Assembly: GCF_014905175.1 (NCBI RefSeq)
Contig: NC_057788.1
Location: 1,674,001-1,738,000, forward strand
DNA length: 64,000 bases
DNA from: Aphidius gifuensis
Lineage: Eukaryota > Arthropoda > Insecta > Hymenoptera > Braconidae
Direction of reading: 5' to 3'
Below the pieces are notes generated by a model. That model was not told where the DNA came from, did no database searches, and was given only the letters and a program-made list of their open reading frames with translations. Made by a program: the position numbers and the translations under genes. The first letter of the stretch is position 1; every line of letters starts with the position of its first letter. Of this stretch, positions 40,639 to 53,178 are shown in pieces.

Positions 40639-41808
40639 AACTGGCCCTAGCACGTGGTATATATACCTGTAGCATACACGCACGCATCGACTACATGAAC
40701 CCACAACTCTGTAAAATTGATTTTTTTTTAAATTTATTTATTATTTTCTCAAGCACTCTGCCTTCACTGTCATATTTACCCTTTTTACAACTGTACTACC
40801 AACTTTTCATTATCATTATTATGTTTAATTTTTATTATGAGCATGTGCGTGGTTTTTTTTTTTTTTTTTTTTCGCTAAACATATGTACATGATTTTTATT
40901 TATATTAAACAGTATAATTTTTACAAAATTATACCCTGTACTTACGCATTTACGATATACCAAATTTATTAGGGGATTTATTTTTTTCTCTTTTTTTTTT
41001 TTTATTTTCATTATCGATAAAGCTTTAACATGTGTATACTTGAATAGTTTTTTTTTGAGAATTGAAATGTCGTTATGAGTCAGATTTAAATGAATAAAGG
41101 ATTAATGTATATACGCACATTGATCAAGAGCTTCTGAATACGCCTTTTGATAATTAAAATTTTAAAAATGAAAAAAAAAAAAAACCTACAAACAAGATTC
41201 ATAAATTATAAAATAGCTCGAGGTATTTTTATTAATTTGAATAAATATTTATAGAAAAAAAAAATCATATATTGAATTATCTCAAAAATATCTTTCGATC
41301 AATTTTGGGATAGAAAGTATTAAGCGCCGCCATACGCACTTTTTAATCGATCAAAATATATTGCCCGATTGATAAAACAGATTCCTCTATGATCTCAAAC
41401 CAAAAAATAATTTAAAAAAAAAAACCTATTACGTTGGCTCTAATTATAAATGAAAAATAATGTCCCTAGTTGACGATAAATAATAATTTACAGTCTAAAA
41501 AATGATCAAATGATTATTTCGGAAAATCAGTGGCTATATTGTATATATATAGATAATTGAAAATGTAAATGAATTAATGATGGCCTTGGTAAGAAATATG
41601 CCCTCGTGAATTGAACGACTAAAAAAGTAAAACGATAGACGTGGACTGGTTTCGTGCGGATAAACGATTGGCAATTACTGCGGCGATAAATTCAGGCAGG
41701 GCCTCATGTGAAATCACATTGAACCAGGCATTATCATTGCGAATGCCAATATATATATAGCATTTGTATGACCATATATAAATAAATATATATACGCAAG
41801 TACATATA

Positions 41809-42568
41809 TACCAATCTACATGTTTATACCATTCATGTCTGATATATAAAATTATGTATATAATTAAGCAATATGCCAGTAAGATAACATTGATAAGCAA
41901 TACAATTACAGCATACTGAGCGGAAGCTGATTACTCTGCAGCATGAATTCAACACAGCTGATAATTACAGCAGTTATGAGACGCACATTTAGGTAGCGAC
42001 TAACGATTATACATAATATTGATTAATCAAGTGTTGAGTTATCTGTGACAATTTGAGTACTTTTATCTTATTTATAGATATCACTAGTATATGAACATAA
42101 TTTGTGTGCATTTTCATTTGTTTATCGTGAATTTGATCAGTATGTCTCAATTTCATATATAAACAATATTTAATGATCAATATTATTTTATAACTTATTC
42201 GTATTTTTAAATTGCATTATGAAGTTTATTTGTCTTAGATTTGTATATAATTATGTTTATATCAAATACATTGTTAAAATTGATATATACAAAATTTTGA
42301 GTATCGTTATTTAATTTCATTTATTTTTAAGCAATATTTGATAATATATTTGGTTATTAATCAAATAATAAAATTGTTATATATACTTACTTATCGACTA
42401 TATTTTTTATGTATGTATAGTTTTACTGTGCTTGATTTTTGTTAAATCGGGATTATTGCATTGAATATATGTTAAACTTACAAAATACCCGACTACGGCA
42501 CAGTAATTTTATTTGATTTAGAATTGTTCTCAGTGTACCAATCTACATGTTTATACCATTCATGTCTG
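41809..42568. repeat. Pair of identical 33-bp direct repeats
   Basis: TACCAATCTACATG continuing to CATTCATGTCTG is identical at 41809-41841 and 42536-42568, 727 bp apart. Both copies are followed within a few dozen bases by ATAATTAAGC. This may be a remnant of a tandem duplication or the edges of an insertion. Confidence 0.8.
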
Positions 42569-43484
42569 TAATAATTAAGCGATGAAGTGGCCAAACGCCG
42601 GGAGCGTCGAATGAAACACACATATATACAAGTTGATTCTAGTGACTATCGATTACACAATGATTAGTGGAATTGATCAGATCAAAAAAAAATAATGACA
42701 TTGCTTATTTTCTTTTGAATCATCATTTTCTTTTTTTTTTTTTTATTTTTGATTATTATTTCTATTCAATCATTTCAAGCGGTGTATTAATTCTCACATT
42801 GAAATTTGATACTTTTATTATTATCGAAAAGTATTTTTTTTAGTATTTTTTTTTTTTATGGGATTTTTCCAGTTGATCCATTAGTTGAGGAGGACACGCG
42901 GGGTTAATTTTTATTTGATGGGCGGACTGTTATAGGTTATATGCGCGAGCGGTCGCGTACCCGCAAAGAGGGGGCTAAAAAAAATGAATAAAAAAAAAAA
43001 AAAGGTATAAGGTGGCACGGTGATAGATGTGAGTGAACAACAGCAACATGGGTGGCCTGGCACGTCCCGTGGATAAGTTGGTACCTACTATAGCCACCCT
43101 GAAGACATCCACTTGTACATTGCTCAGTATGAAAAATTTTGTGGTTCCCTTATCCCCCCCCCCTTCAATGATTTTTTTTTTAACTCTAAAATAAAAAATA
43201 AAATTGCCAAGTTGGGCACATTTTAACGAGCACAATAAATCCTCATTCTATATATCCTACTCAAAAACCTTTTTTTTTTCTTAATTTCAAATCAAAAGTA
43301 AGATTATTTTATTTTGTTGGATTTTTTTGTATTAAAACAAACAAAAAAATGTTAAAAATTGATTATGAAAAATGAATAATTAATAATAAAATATATACTG
43401 GTTAAATTATAATGATAGAAAATAAATAAAATACACGTGTTAGCAACTACTTAAAGGTAGCCATCGATTAGGTTATAGGCTGAT

Positions 43485-43495
43485 GGGGATTCCCC
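43485..43495. promoter_or_regulatory. Perfect kappa-B palindrome GGGGATTCCCC
   Basis: Exact Rel/Dorsal-type palindrome in a balanced-composition island (43440-43540). Rel binding is known for the motif; function here is inference. Confidence 0.35.
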
Positions 43496-44060
43496 TTGGG
43501 GACCGATGGCGACCAACGGTCTGGTGAATTTTTGCGTCTTCTTTTTTTTATACACTGGTTTCTCAGTAGCGCCATGAAAATAATAACCTCAATTTTTTAA
43601 AAATCATTTATATCATATATTGTATACATTTACATGATAATTATATTATTTCAAAATAAATATATTATTTCATTTAATTTATATGTACTCTTTGCGATTT
43701 TGTAGCTTGATTATTTATCTATAATTTTTGGAATACATATATAAATCGAAATTTAATCAAACCGATTTGCATGGAAATTTTTTGTTGTGACCAACCGCAG
43801 AGTACACAGAAGCCGCTAGACGGAACTTTAATTAGTTGGAATCACCACTTTTGGAATGGCTACAATCGTTGGAATTAATTATGTCGCGGATAAGCACGGC
43901 CCTTTTGCGTAAACTCTTTGACCCTCCTCAATATTCAACCGAGATAAATAACCATCGCTCTGTATTGATTAACAAAAAAAAAAAATATATATACATAAAA
44001 CATTGATTTTTGTTTTATTTATTACAAAAAAATATAAATTTATAAACTGAATGACATGTA

Positions 44061-44077
44061 TGTGTGTGTGTGTGTGT
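44061..44077. repeat. (TG)n microsatellite
   Basis: Uninterrupted TG dinucleotides. Confidence 0.85.
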
Positions 44078-47000
44078 AGTTGAAATAATTTAGAAAGTTA
44101 ACAAGTGCTAATTGTAATGACAAAATTTATGAGAATTTCTTTAAAAGATAAAATTTTTTTTTTGCGCACAATAAAAGAGGTTGGTAATGTAGAAATAAAA
44201 TAATAATAAAAATAAATACATGAGCACCACTGGGCCGTTTACAATTAAGCAATGTAACTGAGTCGCAGACGCGTGGATCATCGTGTGTGGTCCCCATCAT
44301 TTGAGTCCCACCTCTTTACTCCCAGGGCATTGAGTCTCGTAGTTTTGTCTTTTTTTAACCACTGCAAAACTATATATATATATACATAAAATACTTTGGG
44401 CCCGTTTATATTCTCCCACTCTGTATATTACTATATCATAAAACGGGGAAATTTTAATCCCCACTATATTTATACCACTGATGCGGCGCCACTACCGCGT
44501 GGTAAATTCTTTTCTTATTATTTCTCATCTGTGCGTTCTTTTACCTCAGATGACTCATCCATCTGGCACGATTTTTAGTTCTCATCCGATTTCTACTGTG
44601 TTCAAAGAATAAAAATATATTTAAAAAATAAAAAAGAAAGGTAAAAAGAAAAAGAGTTAACACAGCATGAAGAAAAAGACATCAACGGCCTTGATTTTAT
44701 TATTTTTTTTTTTTATATATATATTAATTTAGTTTATTTTTAAACAACGTGGGAAATTGAAGATGAAGCTGTGACAAGAATGAGCTGAATTGTGGTAGAC
44801 GGGTTTTGAGTTCTGACTTGTCCAAAGGCGCGGATGCATAAAGAGGGACATGGCACCAGAGTAACTAAATACCTGAGGGCTTGTGTGTAAATCCACCAAG
44901 AGAAAAATAAAAAAAAATTTAATATAGAATAATAAATATAAAAAATAAATCTATATATGTCAAAGTGATTCCTCGTGCCGATATCGAGACATGGCCCTAC
45001 TATATCTCACTCAAAGATTTCATATCTGTCTAGTCTCACACGGGACTCGAATAGCCCTATGGATCATCTTACAAATTTGATGATCCTCAAAAGAAAAAAA
45101 AAAAAAATAAACTAAATATAAATAAAAACAATATTATCATATTTCAATATGAAGAAAAAATTTGGTTTCATTATTAGATTATGATTTCCTAAATTCATTC
45201 AATATTTTTTTTGAATTCCTGAAATCGAATAAATAATTTTTTGAAATTTCGATAATAAATATAATATTATTTTACAAATCAAAAAGCCCAACTGCCAAAA
45301 AAAATGAATGCAATTAGAGAATATAATAACAGCAAAATTTTAAATAAAATTTTGAATATTTTTTAATTTTTTTTCCAATAAATTGAAGCTATTTGTGCTC
45401 ATCTTAAAAACTTTTAATTTCATTTTGATAAAAAATTAATAAAAAGAAAAAAAAGTGGGTCTCTTAAAAATTTATTGATTGATTATTTGTAACGAACAAA
45501 AATTTATTTATGATAAATAAGTATGTGTGCACTTAATAAAGACTTTGATCATTGTTATGAAAAACTCGTATTACAAAAAATAGCAGGTGAAGTTGCAAGC
45601 ATGATGACAAACTAAAAAAACAATAAATAAATATATGAAAAATAAAAATAAAAAATGTGTTTTATTTAAAATGTATATTTGATTTTGGTAAGGATCATGT
45701 AACATCATCAAAATATATAACATATATAAATATATAAACAATATTCATTGGTTGTGAACAAGTTTAAAGAAAATTTGTTGAGGTCCAGTGATCCCATCAT
45801 CAGTTGGGCCCACACATCGTGTTGCCAGAACCGTGCAGCAATGGATTGAGCCATTAAGTATGGGGCCCCAACCGGATCATTCGCGGAAGTCAAAAAATAC
45901 TGCTTCACAACATGCGCAGTTTTGTTAAAATAAAAAAATGTAAAACAAAAAAAATTATATCCAAAACAACAATATAATAATATTTCGCACGATTATTGTA
46001 TATTTTTATTTAATGTTACATTTATTACATATGAAGTTTGTTTTTTTTCTTTTGAATATATAAATAAATATATTTATCAAGTCACGCTTGAAAATTGTGT
46101 ATGCCATCTGAAGACCAACTGTTTTGCTCATTCCAAATATGGATCATTGATACATGTTTCGTTTATGGAAACCCGGAGAACCCAAAACACACATCAGACA
46201 ATAAATTCGCTGTGGGAATTATAATTAGTCCATGCCATACAGTGTATGCATTTGTAATTGTTAATAAAAAATATATTTTTAAAAAAAGTTCAAGTTCATT
46301 AAAACCTTGTTTATATAAATGTTTTTAAAAAAAAATATTATATTACCATAAAAAATAAATTACCATAAAAAATACATAAGGTTTTAATCGATTGATTCAA
46401 ATAAATTTTTAACTTTTGAGTTTATTTTCATTTTTTTTTTTTTTTGTTAATAGAGTCACTAAAAAATAATTATTAAAAATCATTAGATCTAATAATTATC
46501 AATAAAATTTAAATTAAATTTTTTTAATAAAAATAAATTTATTTATAAAATTAAAAAAAAAAAATTTTCTCGTTTAATTAATTTTAAAATTAATTAAATT
46601 ATTATATAATTTTATATTCTAAAATAAAAAATTAGCATTATTTAGTTATTTTTATTAAATTTCATTTTAAACTTGAAAATTAATTTTAAAAATTTTTAAA
46701 TATTTTTTACTGAATACTGATATAAAACATACAAAAAAATTCAAAAATATTTATCAAAAAAATTCAACAATACATTTGTATAAAGATAATTTAACAATTG
46801 ATCCACAAAAAATTAAATTCATTTTTTTTTTTGATTATTTCTGTAGGGTATGTATAGATGATACAGATGGTAGACCTTGATTTCATCATGGTGATAATTT
46901 ATTGGTCAATCAAAATGACGCATGACGGTATAAGGTGACACGTCAGCATTCGCGGCCGATCATTAATTTTAATACAAGTATAAACATTGTGATCGTTTTT

Positions 47001-50000
47001 TTTATTTATTTATTTTTTCTAATAATACCATGGTGTATACCAGTGGCCTCTTGAATTTTTATATATATATTTATGTACCTGAATCGACCTCCAGTGGATC
47101 ATCAGTTGACAGTAAACTGGAAAGTGGAATTTATCAGTTTTTTATATTACAAATAATTTTAAAATAATAATAACAATAATAAAAAAGTCGTTGTTAAACT
47201 GTTTATCATCAGATTTACTGTCGATCTACACACCATTTCAAGATGATAGTTATTTTAAATGTCTCATCATTACCAACAATTTTCCATGAAATACAAGACA
47301 TTAAATATTATTTTATTTTTTCAACTTGTATATTTTTAAAATAGCATTTTCAATTTTACAAATAATTTAATGTTAAATAATATATAATAAATTAAATAAA
47401 TATAATGATGAAATATTTATTTATTCATATTGTAAATTAGATGTTTATTATTGTAAATATATATTCATTCGTTGGATTAAATAAACGTGATCAAGTTGAA
47501 GAACCGGATGAGTGTATGGAAATGTTGTTGGTCGTCGAGTAAATAATTAATCGAACCATAAGAATGTTTTTCTATATCACACACACATACATGTATGAAT
47601 TTACAATATATATATATACAAAACTAAACATTCCTGTCTGATTAGAATCGTCTGGTTGACAGGCCTCGCGCTTCTGTCTGTCAGTGGACACTGTTACTTA
47701 AGTCTCAAAAGGTCAATTTCAAAACCCTTACCCCTACCTTAAGTTTAAGATTCAAATCATTGATAGTATGGATTTTTTTTAGTTTGCCTTTAACATTATA
47801 CAAATGATTGTATATATCTGGCAACATGAGAAATCAGTAAATAAGAAAAAAGATCTTTCTCTCTATTCTTGTATATATTTTTTATTTTTTTTTTTATATA
47901 TATTTTTCTTGTTTTTTTTTATTTGTTTTTAACTGGAAGAAGGCATCATTAACCTAGTACATTTCAATGCTATATGGTAGGTCAAATTTATACATATTAA
48001 GATAACATTTTTTTAGATTTTATTTAAATGTGAAATACATTTGTGAATGTCTATTAGGTCGATAAGAAATAAATCAATGACACATTATTGACGAAATGTA
48101 GATTTTATTTTTTGAAGATTTAAATGTTTTTTTATTTATCTGGAACATCTTAAGTAATTATTGAATATTTCCGGTTGGATTTTAGGTTATTTTTTTGTGG
48201 AAAATTAATGGTTGGGAAAATGCATTGAGATATTTTTTCACGACTGAATAGTTGTCAGTAATTTTTTAAAATTTTTCTAAATCGGTAAATTATATTATAA
48301 AATTCATTGAAATTTAAGTACCAATTAATTCTAGGAGTATTTAATAAAAAAAAAAACTCCCCCAAAATTAATCAATTTACGAGTAAAAAAATGTAGAAAA
48401 ATATTAGCAGAAATTTTTAAAATAAATTTTTAATATTTAAATAAAAAATATTGACACTTTTAAAATAAATATATTAAATGTATAAAATAATATTTTCATT
48501 TTCAATTAAACATTTATCATATATTTTAACAAAAAAATGTAAAAATAATAATTTAAAATTTTCTACAAATGTTACTACAGTATATTAAAAATTCAACATA
48601 TTAATTTCTATCATTTCCTAACTGTAAATTAACTTTTTTTTTAACTTTGTAAATTACACTTATCCCCAAACAAAATTCATAAAAAAAAACCATAAATTCA
48701 ATTTTCCTGAAGTATATATATGTATTTAGGAAATTAACAGATCTTTCATCGATGATTATAGAAAATTAAAAGCACTGAATAACAAGATAAACTATATAAT
48801 AAAAAATATAAAGAAAAAAAAAAAAGAAGAAATCCATGAGTTAATGAATTTAAAATCACGTACATCTTGTTGGTAATAAATAAATTCTTATCTTGCAACT
48901 TGAACAAATTGGTTTAGGTAATATTAGTGTGAGATGAAGGGTGTATTGTTTGGTAAAGAATACATTGTTAATAAGGCTTTCAAGGGTTGAACAAATTACT
49001 CTGTTGTATACAACAATAACAACAATATAAAAATGAATAAATAAATATATATCTTGGATGAGAGTAACCATAATTCGTTGGCTTGTTAAATGTGTGTATA
49101 CAGGGGGAGGATTTAATAGGCGTGGCTGGTTTTGTTGATATCAGCTATGGCCACCTTTTGACTGTAAATCAATTGATATCTCTTGCTGGCACAACCCCAA
49201 CAACCCCTCATTTTTATTTTCCTAAAAATACGAAGAATATTCAGCTGAAGCATGCGCCAAAAATAAATGCGGAAATCGACCCGCCTCTATGTGTGAAAAT
49301 AATTCAACGCCCACTCGTTCAAATATTATAAAAAAAAAAAAAAAAAAATTTCAAATTAACAATTAGATAAATTTATAAACAATTTAATAAATTTTCTGGA
49401 TCGGGTAGTTTTTTTTTGTATATAATTTACAAAATAATAACAAGACAAAAATAATTTTTTTTTTTTCGTTTTTTAATTTGAATATTTTTAAATAACTTTA
49501 TACAGATAATTTAATATTTATTAATTCATTTGAATTTATTTCTTGGGTACCTAGACGTACATGTAAATAAATAACTAAGATACTTTTTTATATTTTTTTT
49601 TATTATTTATTTAAACAGTCTATAGGCAACGTTACCACTAAGGGTGACTTGAATATTTACATGTCACAGATTTTTTTTTTTTATCAATTTTTATTTTTAT
49701 CAATCACATACACGCTATATATATATATTTTTTTTTCATTTATTTATTTTTATACATCTCATTCGTTCAGATAATTTCTTTTTTATTAAATTTTATAAAT
49801 TAAATTTTTTAAATTTATTTAAAATTTTATCTATCTGATACTATGAGTTTTTTTTTTTTTGTCGTTTCTATATATTGCACAATTTGCAATTATTTATTTT
49901 CATTTTTTTACAATAAATTAACAGGCAATATCAAAACACAGCGAGTATCATTATGAGTCAAGGATAATATATAAAAACAAAAATTATTAAAAAACATTAA

Positions 50001-50480
50001 GGGAGAAAGGATGAACGTAAAATGGCACTGAACGTTGCAATTTTTTTTTTCTTTTTCATATTTTAATTTAACAATAATTATTTATTTCGCAACAGGGAAG
50101 CGCACGTATGTATACAATTTTTTTTTTACTTTTTTTTTTTTATTAAACTCGCATGTGTATATGATAATATGTACGAATCATTTAACTACATACAATAAAT
50201 ATATTAAATTCAAATTTAAAATACGAAAAAAATAATAAAATAAAAAAAAAAAATATGAGGATAATCCTTTGGAAATATATTTATCAACAATACATTTAAA
50301 TAATTTTTTGTTAAATTTAAATTTGTACACTTAATTGATTTTACAAAACACGAATGTTTTTTTTTAAATTAAATTTAAAAAGAAAACAAAAATTATGTAC
50401 AATTTAAATAGTCGTTAAAAAACAATTTTTAAAATTGAAATTTATATATTTTTTTAAGCTAAATAATAATTAATTAATAT

Positions 50481-50836
50481 TTATTTAGCTTGAAGTTCAG
50501 CAGCTTGTTCTTCTTCTTCTTTAGTAAGTGGCACTGTTGAATGATTGTAAAGACCCTGAGCCATAAGTTGTAATGCCAATGGATTTTTTTGTCCACTAGC
50601 TTTTTTAATTTTAGCTCTTTTATTTTGAAACCATATTTTAATTTGTGCTTCATTTAATCCAAGATCACGTGATAGTTGTTGTCTTCTACGTTCAGTTAAA
50701 TAACGATTTTCAGCAAATTCACGTTTTAATCTTGCCAATTGTTCACCACTAAATGCTGTTCTTGGCCTTTTTTCTTCAGGCGTTGTGCCAGCAGCTCGCG
50801 TGTCACTCGACCTTTTCACCCGTCTCGTTCTTGGAC
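50481..50836 (-). CDS. inv: Invected, last coding exon (homeodomain exon, partial gene)
   Basis: Encodes the C-terminal 117 residues of the Engrailed-family paralogue Invected, a nuclear homeodomain repressor. The exon starts at 50836 after the acceptor TGTGCCCTCAG, in the same phase-1 position as en exon 2. It encodes PRTRRVKR (EH3), a 12-residue linker, then the homeodomain starting EEKRPRTAFSGEQLARLKRE with WFQNKRAKIKK in helix 3. EH5 (KASGQKNPLALQLMAQGLYN and following) is complete with the LTKEEEE tail, ending AAELQAK and TAA at 50481-50483. The homeodomain matches En at 53 of 60 positions. An unspliced frame extends 10 nt further upstream through a GTG codon, but the splice acceptor and homology mark the true edge. 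EH1 and EH2 must be in exons to the right, outside the window. Confidence 0.95.
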
Positions 50837-53172
50837 CTGAGGGCACACGTGAACATCCTATTGTTAGCTGATATCTGCATCGTTAACTCACAATTATATA
50901 TTCTATAAAAATTTCTACTAAAATTATTAATGATTCACAAAATCATCATTATCTATACTTAAAAATATATATATGAAAATTATTTTGAAAATTGATATTT
51001 ATAGATTAAAATTATTTATTATTAACTCTATACTTTTTTTTTTTTTTTCGACTAATTTAGATATGACATTTTGTGAATTTTTAAAAATTGTAAAACCCAC
51101 TACTATATATTTTTTTATTTAAAAAAATTAATGTCTAAATTTTGATTTTTAAAGTGAAAAAAAAAGGATTATTGTTTTTATTTATTGGTCAGTAATTAAA
51201 TTTATTCTACTCAAGTGGAAAAAATATATTTAATTTATATTTAATGGAAATATAAATTAAATTTTGAAAAAATTTAGAAAAGATTTAGAACAAATATAAA
51301 TTAAATTTAGAATATGTACAAGTTTGAACATACTAAAATTAAACTTTTTGTAAATATTTTTTCTTAATTTTTTTATTATTTTTTGTAAATTTTTTTTAAA
51401 TTTAATTTTAGTATGCCCAAAACTGTGTATATTTTAAATTTAATTCATATTTTTTCTAAATTTTTTCTAAATATAAAGTAAATTTCCATTAAATATATTT
51501 TTTCCACTTGGGTATGGCTTGATTTTATATTTTATAAATTGAAAAATATTTTCTATATTTAGCTATTTTTGGCAATATTTCTGGTGTATTAAAAAATTAT
51601 TAATATATTTTCCTAATTAGTTGAGTGACTTGCAAATACAACCCTTCGAGATGACTAATTTTCAAAATTTCAAAACGACTAAAATACTTGTTAAAAAAAA
51701 TTCTAAAATATTATCCAATAGTTGTTGAAGTATTACTCTATGTAAAAAAGCATTTAATAAATTTATATATCTACTTGAAATAATATAATTTTTATATTCC
51801 TTATACAGCAAAATATATTCAAGACATGAAAATAATTCCCACAAAATTTCTAGTACAAAATAAATAAATAAATAAAAAACATGTTATAACGTATTTGAAG
51901 TAAATTGGATATAGTGCATAATACATGTTGCCAATAATTCACGTCAAAACAAGCAATAATTGTGAATAAATCAAATCATAACGATCAATGCTGACGTTAT
52001 CATTTTCCAAAGATCGCGCAGCTACAGTAAAAATAATACTCGTGTAATTTTTCTTCTACACACCACACGCTGTGTGTGAATAATACAAGCCAATAATAAA
52101 AAATATAAAAAAAGCTTTCAATATGGCCTTCGAATAATATACAACATATATGTGAAAGACCCCAAGTCATACATTTATACACAAACTAATGTGGCAATTC
52201 GCATTTTGTGGCATCATAGTCGGCAAAAAAAAAAAAAAAATACGCGTGAATATTTATTTATTTAAACTAAAATGTTAATCAGATATTTGAAGGACTATTC
52301 AACAACGATTTTATCATTTGTATTTTTTAAAAAATATATAAAATAATTGTCCAAGTAAATCCAATAATTTTGCAATGAAAAAAAAAATTATTACACACAA
52401 AATTAATTGTTTAAAAATTATTTAAAAAATCATTTAAATTGTGGATAAATTTTGGAATAAAAAAATTGATTGATTAATTTATTTTTATAATATTTTTAAA
52501 TGATTTTAATTATTTTTTTTTTGATGAAAATTTTAAAATTAAAATGAAAAATTTATTAATAATAATTGATTTAAAATTAGTTAAATGAATTTTTTTTTTT
52601 AAATAAATATTAATTAAATTTTTTTAAATAATATTTCTGGTTATTAATTATTTTTTGTTTTGTGAATAATTGTTAAAGAGAATGACTTGAAATAACACGT
52701 GTATGACAGTATAATTACTTTAGCAAAGACTCTGTAAACCCTTAACAAACTCATGATAACTGAACTGTAGACAAATACTTAAATGAATTTTAGTAAAGTA
52801 GAAGGGTGAAATGAAAACCAATAATGCCAAGATGTCTGTAATTTTGCGTATCTTGGTATGAAACTCGTCAAAATAACTCAAATACCAAATAAACACTTGA
52901 ACTAAACCACTAATTTTCATTGCTACATTTGAACTTAGACATTAAACAATTATCACCCAATATATATTCATAATTTTCCATAATAATTATCTTTGATTTA
53001 CACAAACCAATTAATAAAAAAATTAATTACTAAAATTGTTTAATTATTTTGAATGAAAAAATTTGAATTTCGATTTGAAAAAAATTATGTTTTTCATGAA
53101 TTTTTTAGCTCACTTTCATTGATGATTTATTTTTAATTTTTCTTATGATGTTTTTTGAACTGGATTACTTAC
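50837..53172 (-). other. inv: Invected intron between RS microexon and homeodomain exon
   Basis: A 2336-bp intron, donor GTAAGTAAT at its right end and acceptor CCCTCAG at its left. It is A/T-rich and contains a 307-bp foldback element (51208-51514). No coding exon is visible inside; short frames at 51662-51844, 52000-52182 and 52720-52920 look random. Confidence 0.85.
51208..51514. mobile_element. Foldback (MITE-like) element with TA flanks, about 307 bp
   Basis: Left arm starts TACTCAAGTGGAAAAAATAT and the right arm, read on the - strand, starts TACCCAAGTGGAAAAAATAT. The arms pair for most of their length; CATACTAAAATTAAA and TTTAGAAAA words recur in the same order, centred near 51361. If the terminal repeat is C(T/C)CAAGTGG, both ends are flanked by TA, the target duplicated by Tc1/mariner-type elements. 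No coding capacity. It lies inside an inv intron, with the arms somewhat diverged. Confidence 0.7.
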
Positions 53173-53178
53173 TTCTTC
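53173..53178 (-). CDS. inv: Invected 6-nt microexon encoding Arg-Ser
   Basis: On the - strand the sequence reads TTTGTTCACAG|GAAGAA|GTAAGTAAT: a pyrimidine-rich acceptor, six coding bases and a consensus donor. Inserted between a phase-1 upstream exon (ending ...G, as in en) and the next exon (GT CCA ...), it reads GGA AGA AGT CCA, Gly-Arg-Ser-Pro. This gives the RS pair between EH2 and EH3 known from insect invected-class proteins. It is therefore the diagnostic feature that marks this copy as inv and the 28-31 kb copy as en. Skipping it keeps the frame, so alternative inclusion is possible. There is no transcript evidence here. Confidence 0.87.

Larger units (their letters stand above)
31431..50470. 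other. Gene-free interval between convergent en and inv
   Basis: About 19 kb with no credible gene. Contents: an AAAT tract (31601-31622); a GA-rich block (32707-32745) followed by a complex patch to 33020; a CT block (34892-34915) behind a poly(T) run; Ci/Gli-type sites at 34606 and 40630; a promoter-like patch at 40500-40710; a 33-bp direct repeat (41809 and 42536); and a kappa-B palindrome at 43485. Further islands of balanced composition lie at 43790-43940, 44240-44340, 44770-45060, 45780-45900, 46850-47110 and 47500-47770. The candidate poly(A) hexamers of inv (TTTATT on the + strand) at 50081-50086 and 50139-50144 lie at its right edge. Confidence 0.55.

Noticed and set aside
50481..50846. 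Inv frame starting 10 nt upstream of the exon at a GTG codon
   Set aside because: The extra codons lie in the intron; a splice acceptor CAG and alignment with en exon 2 place the exon edge at 50836.
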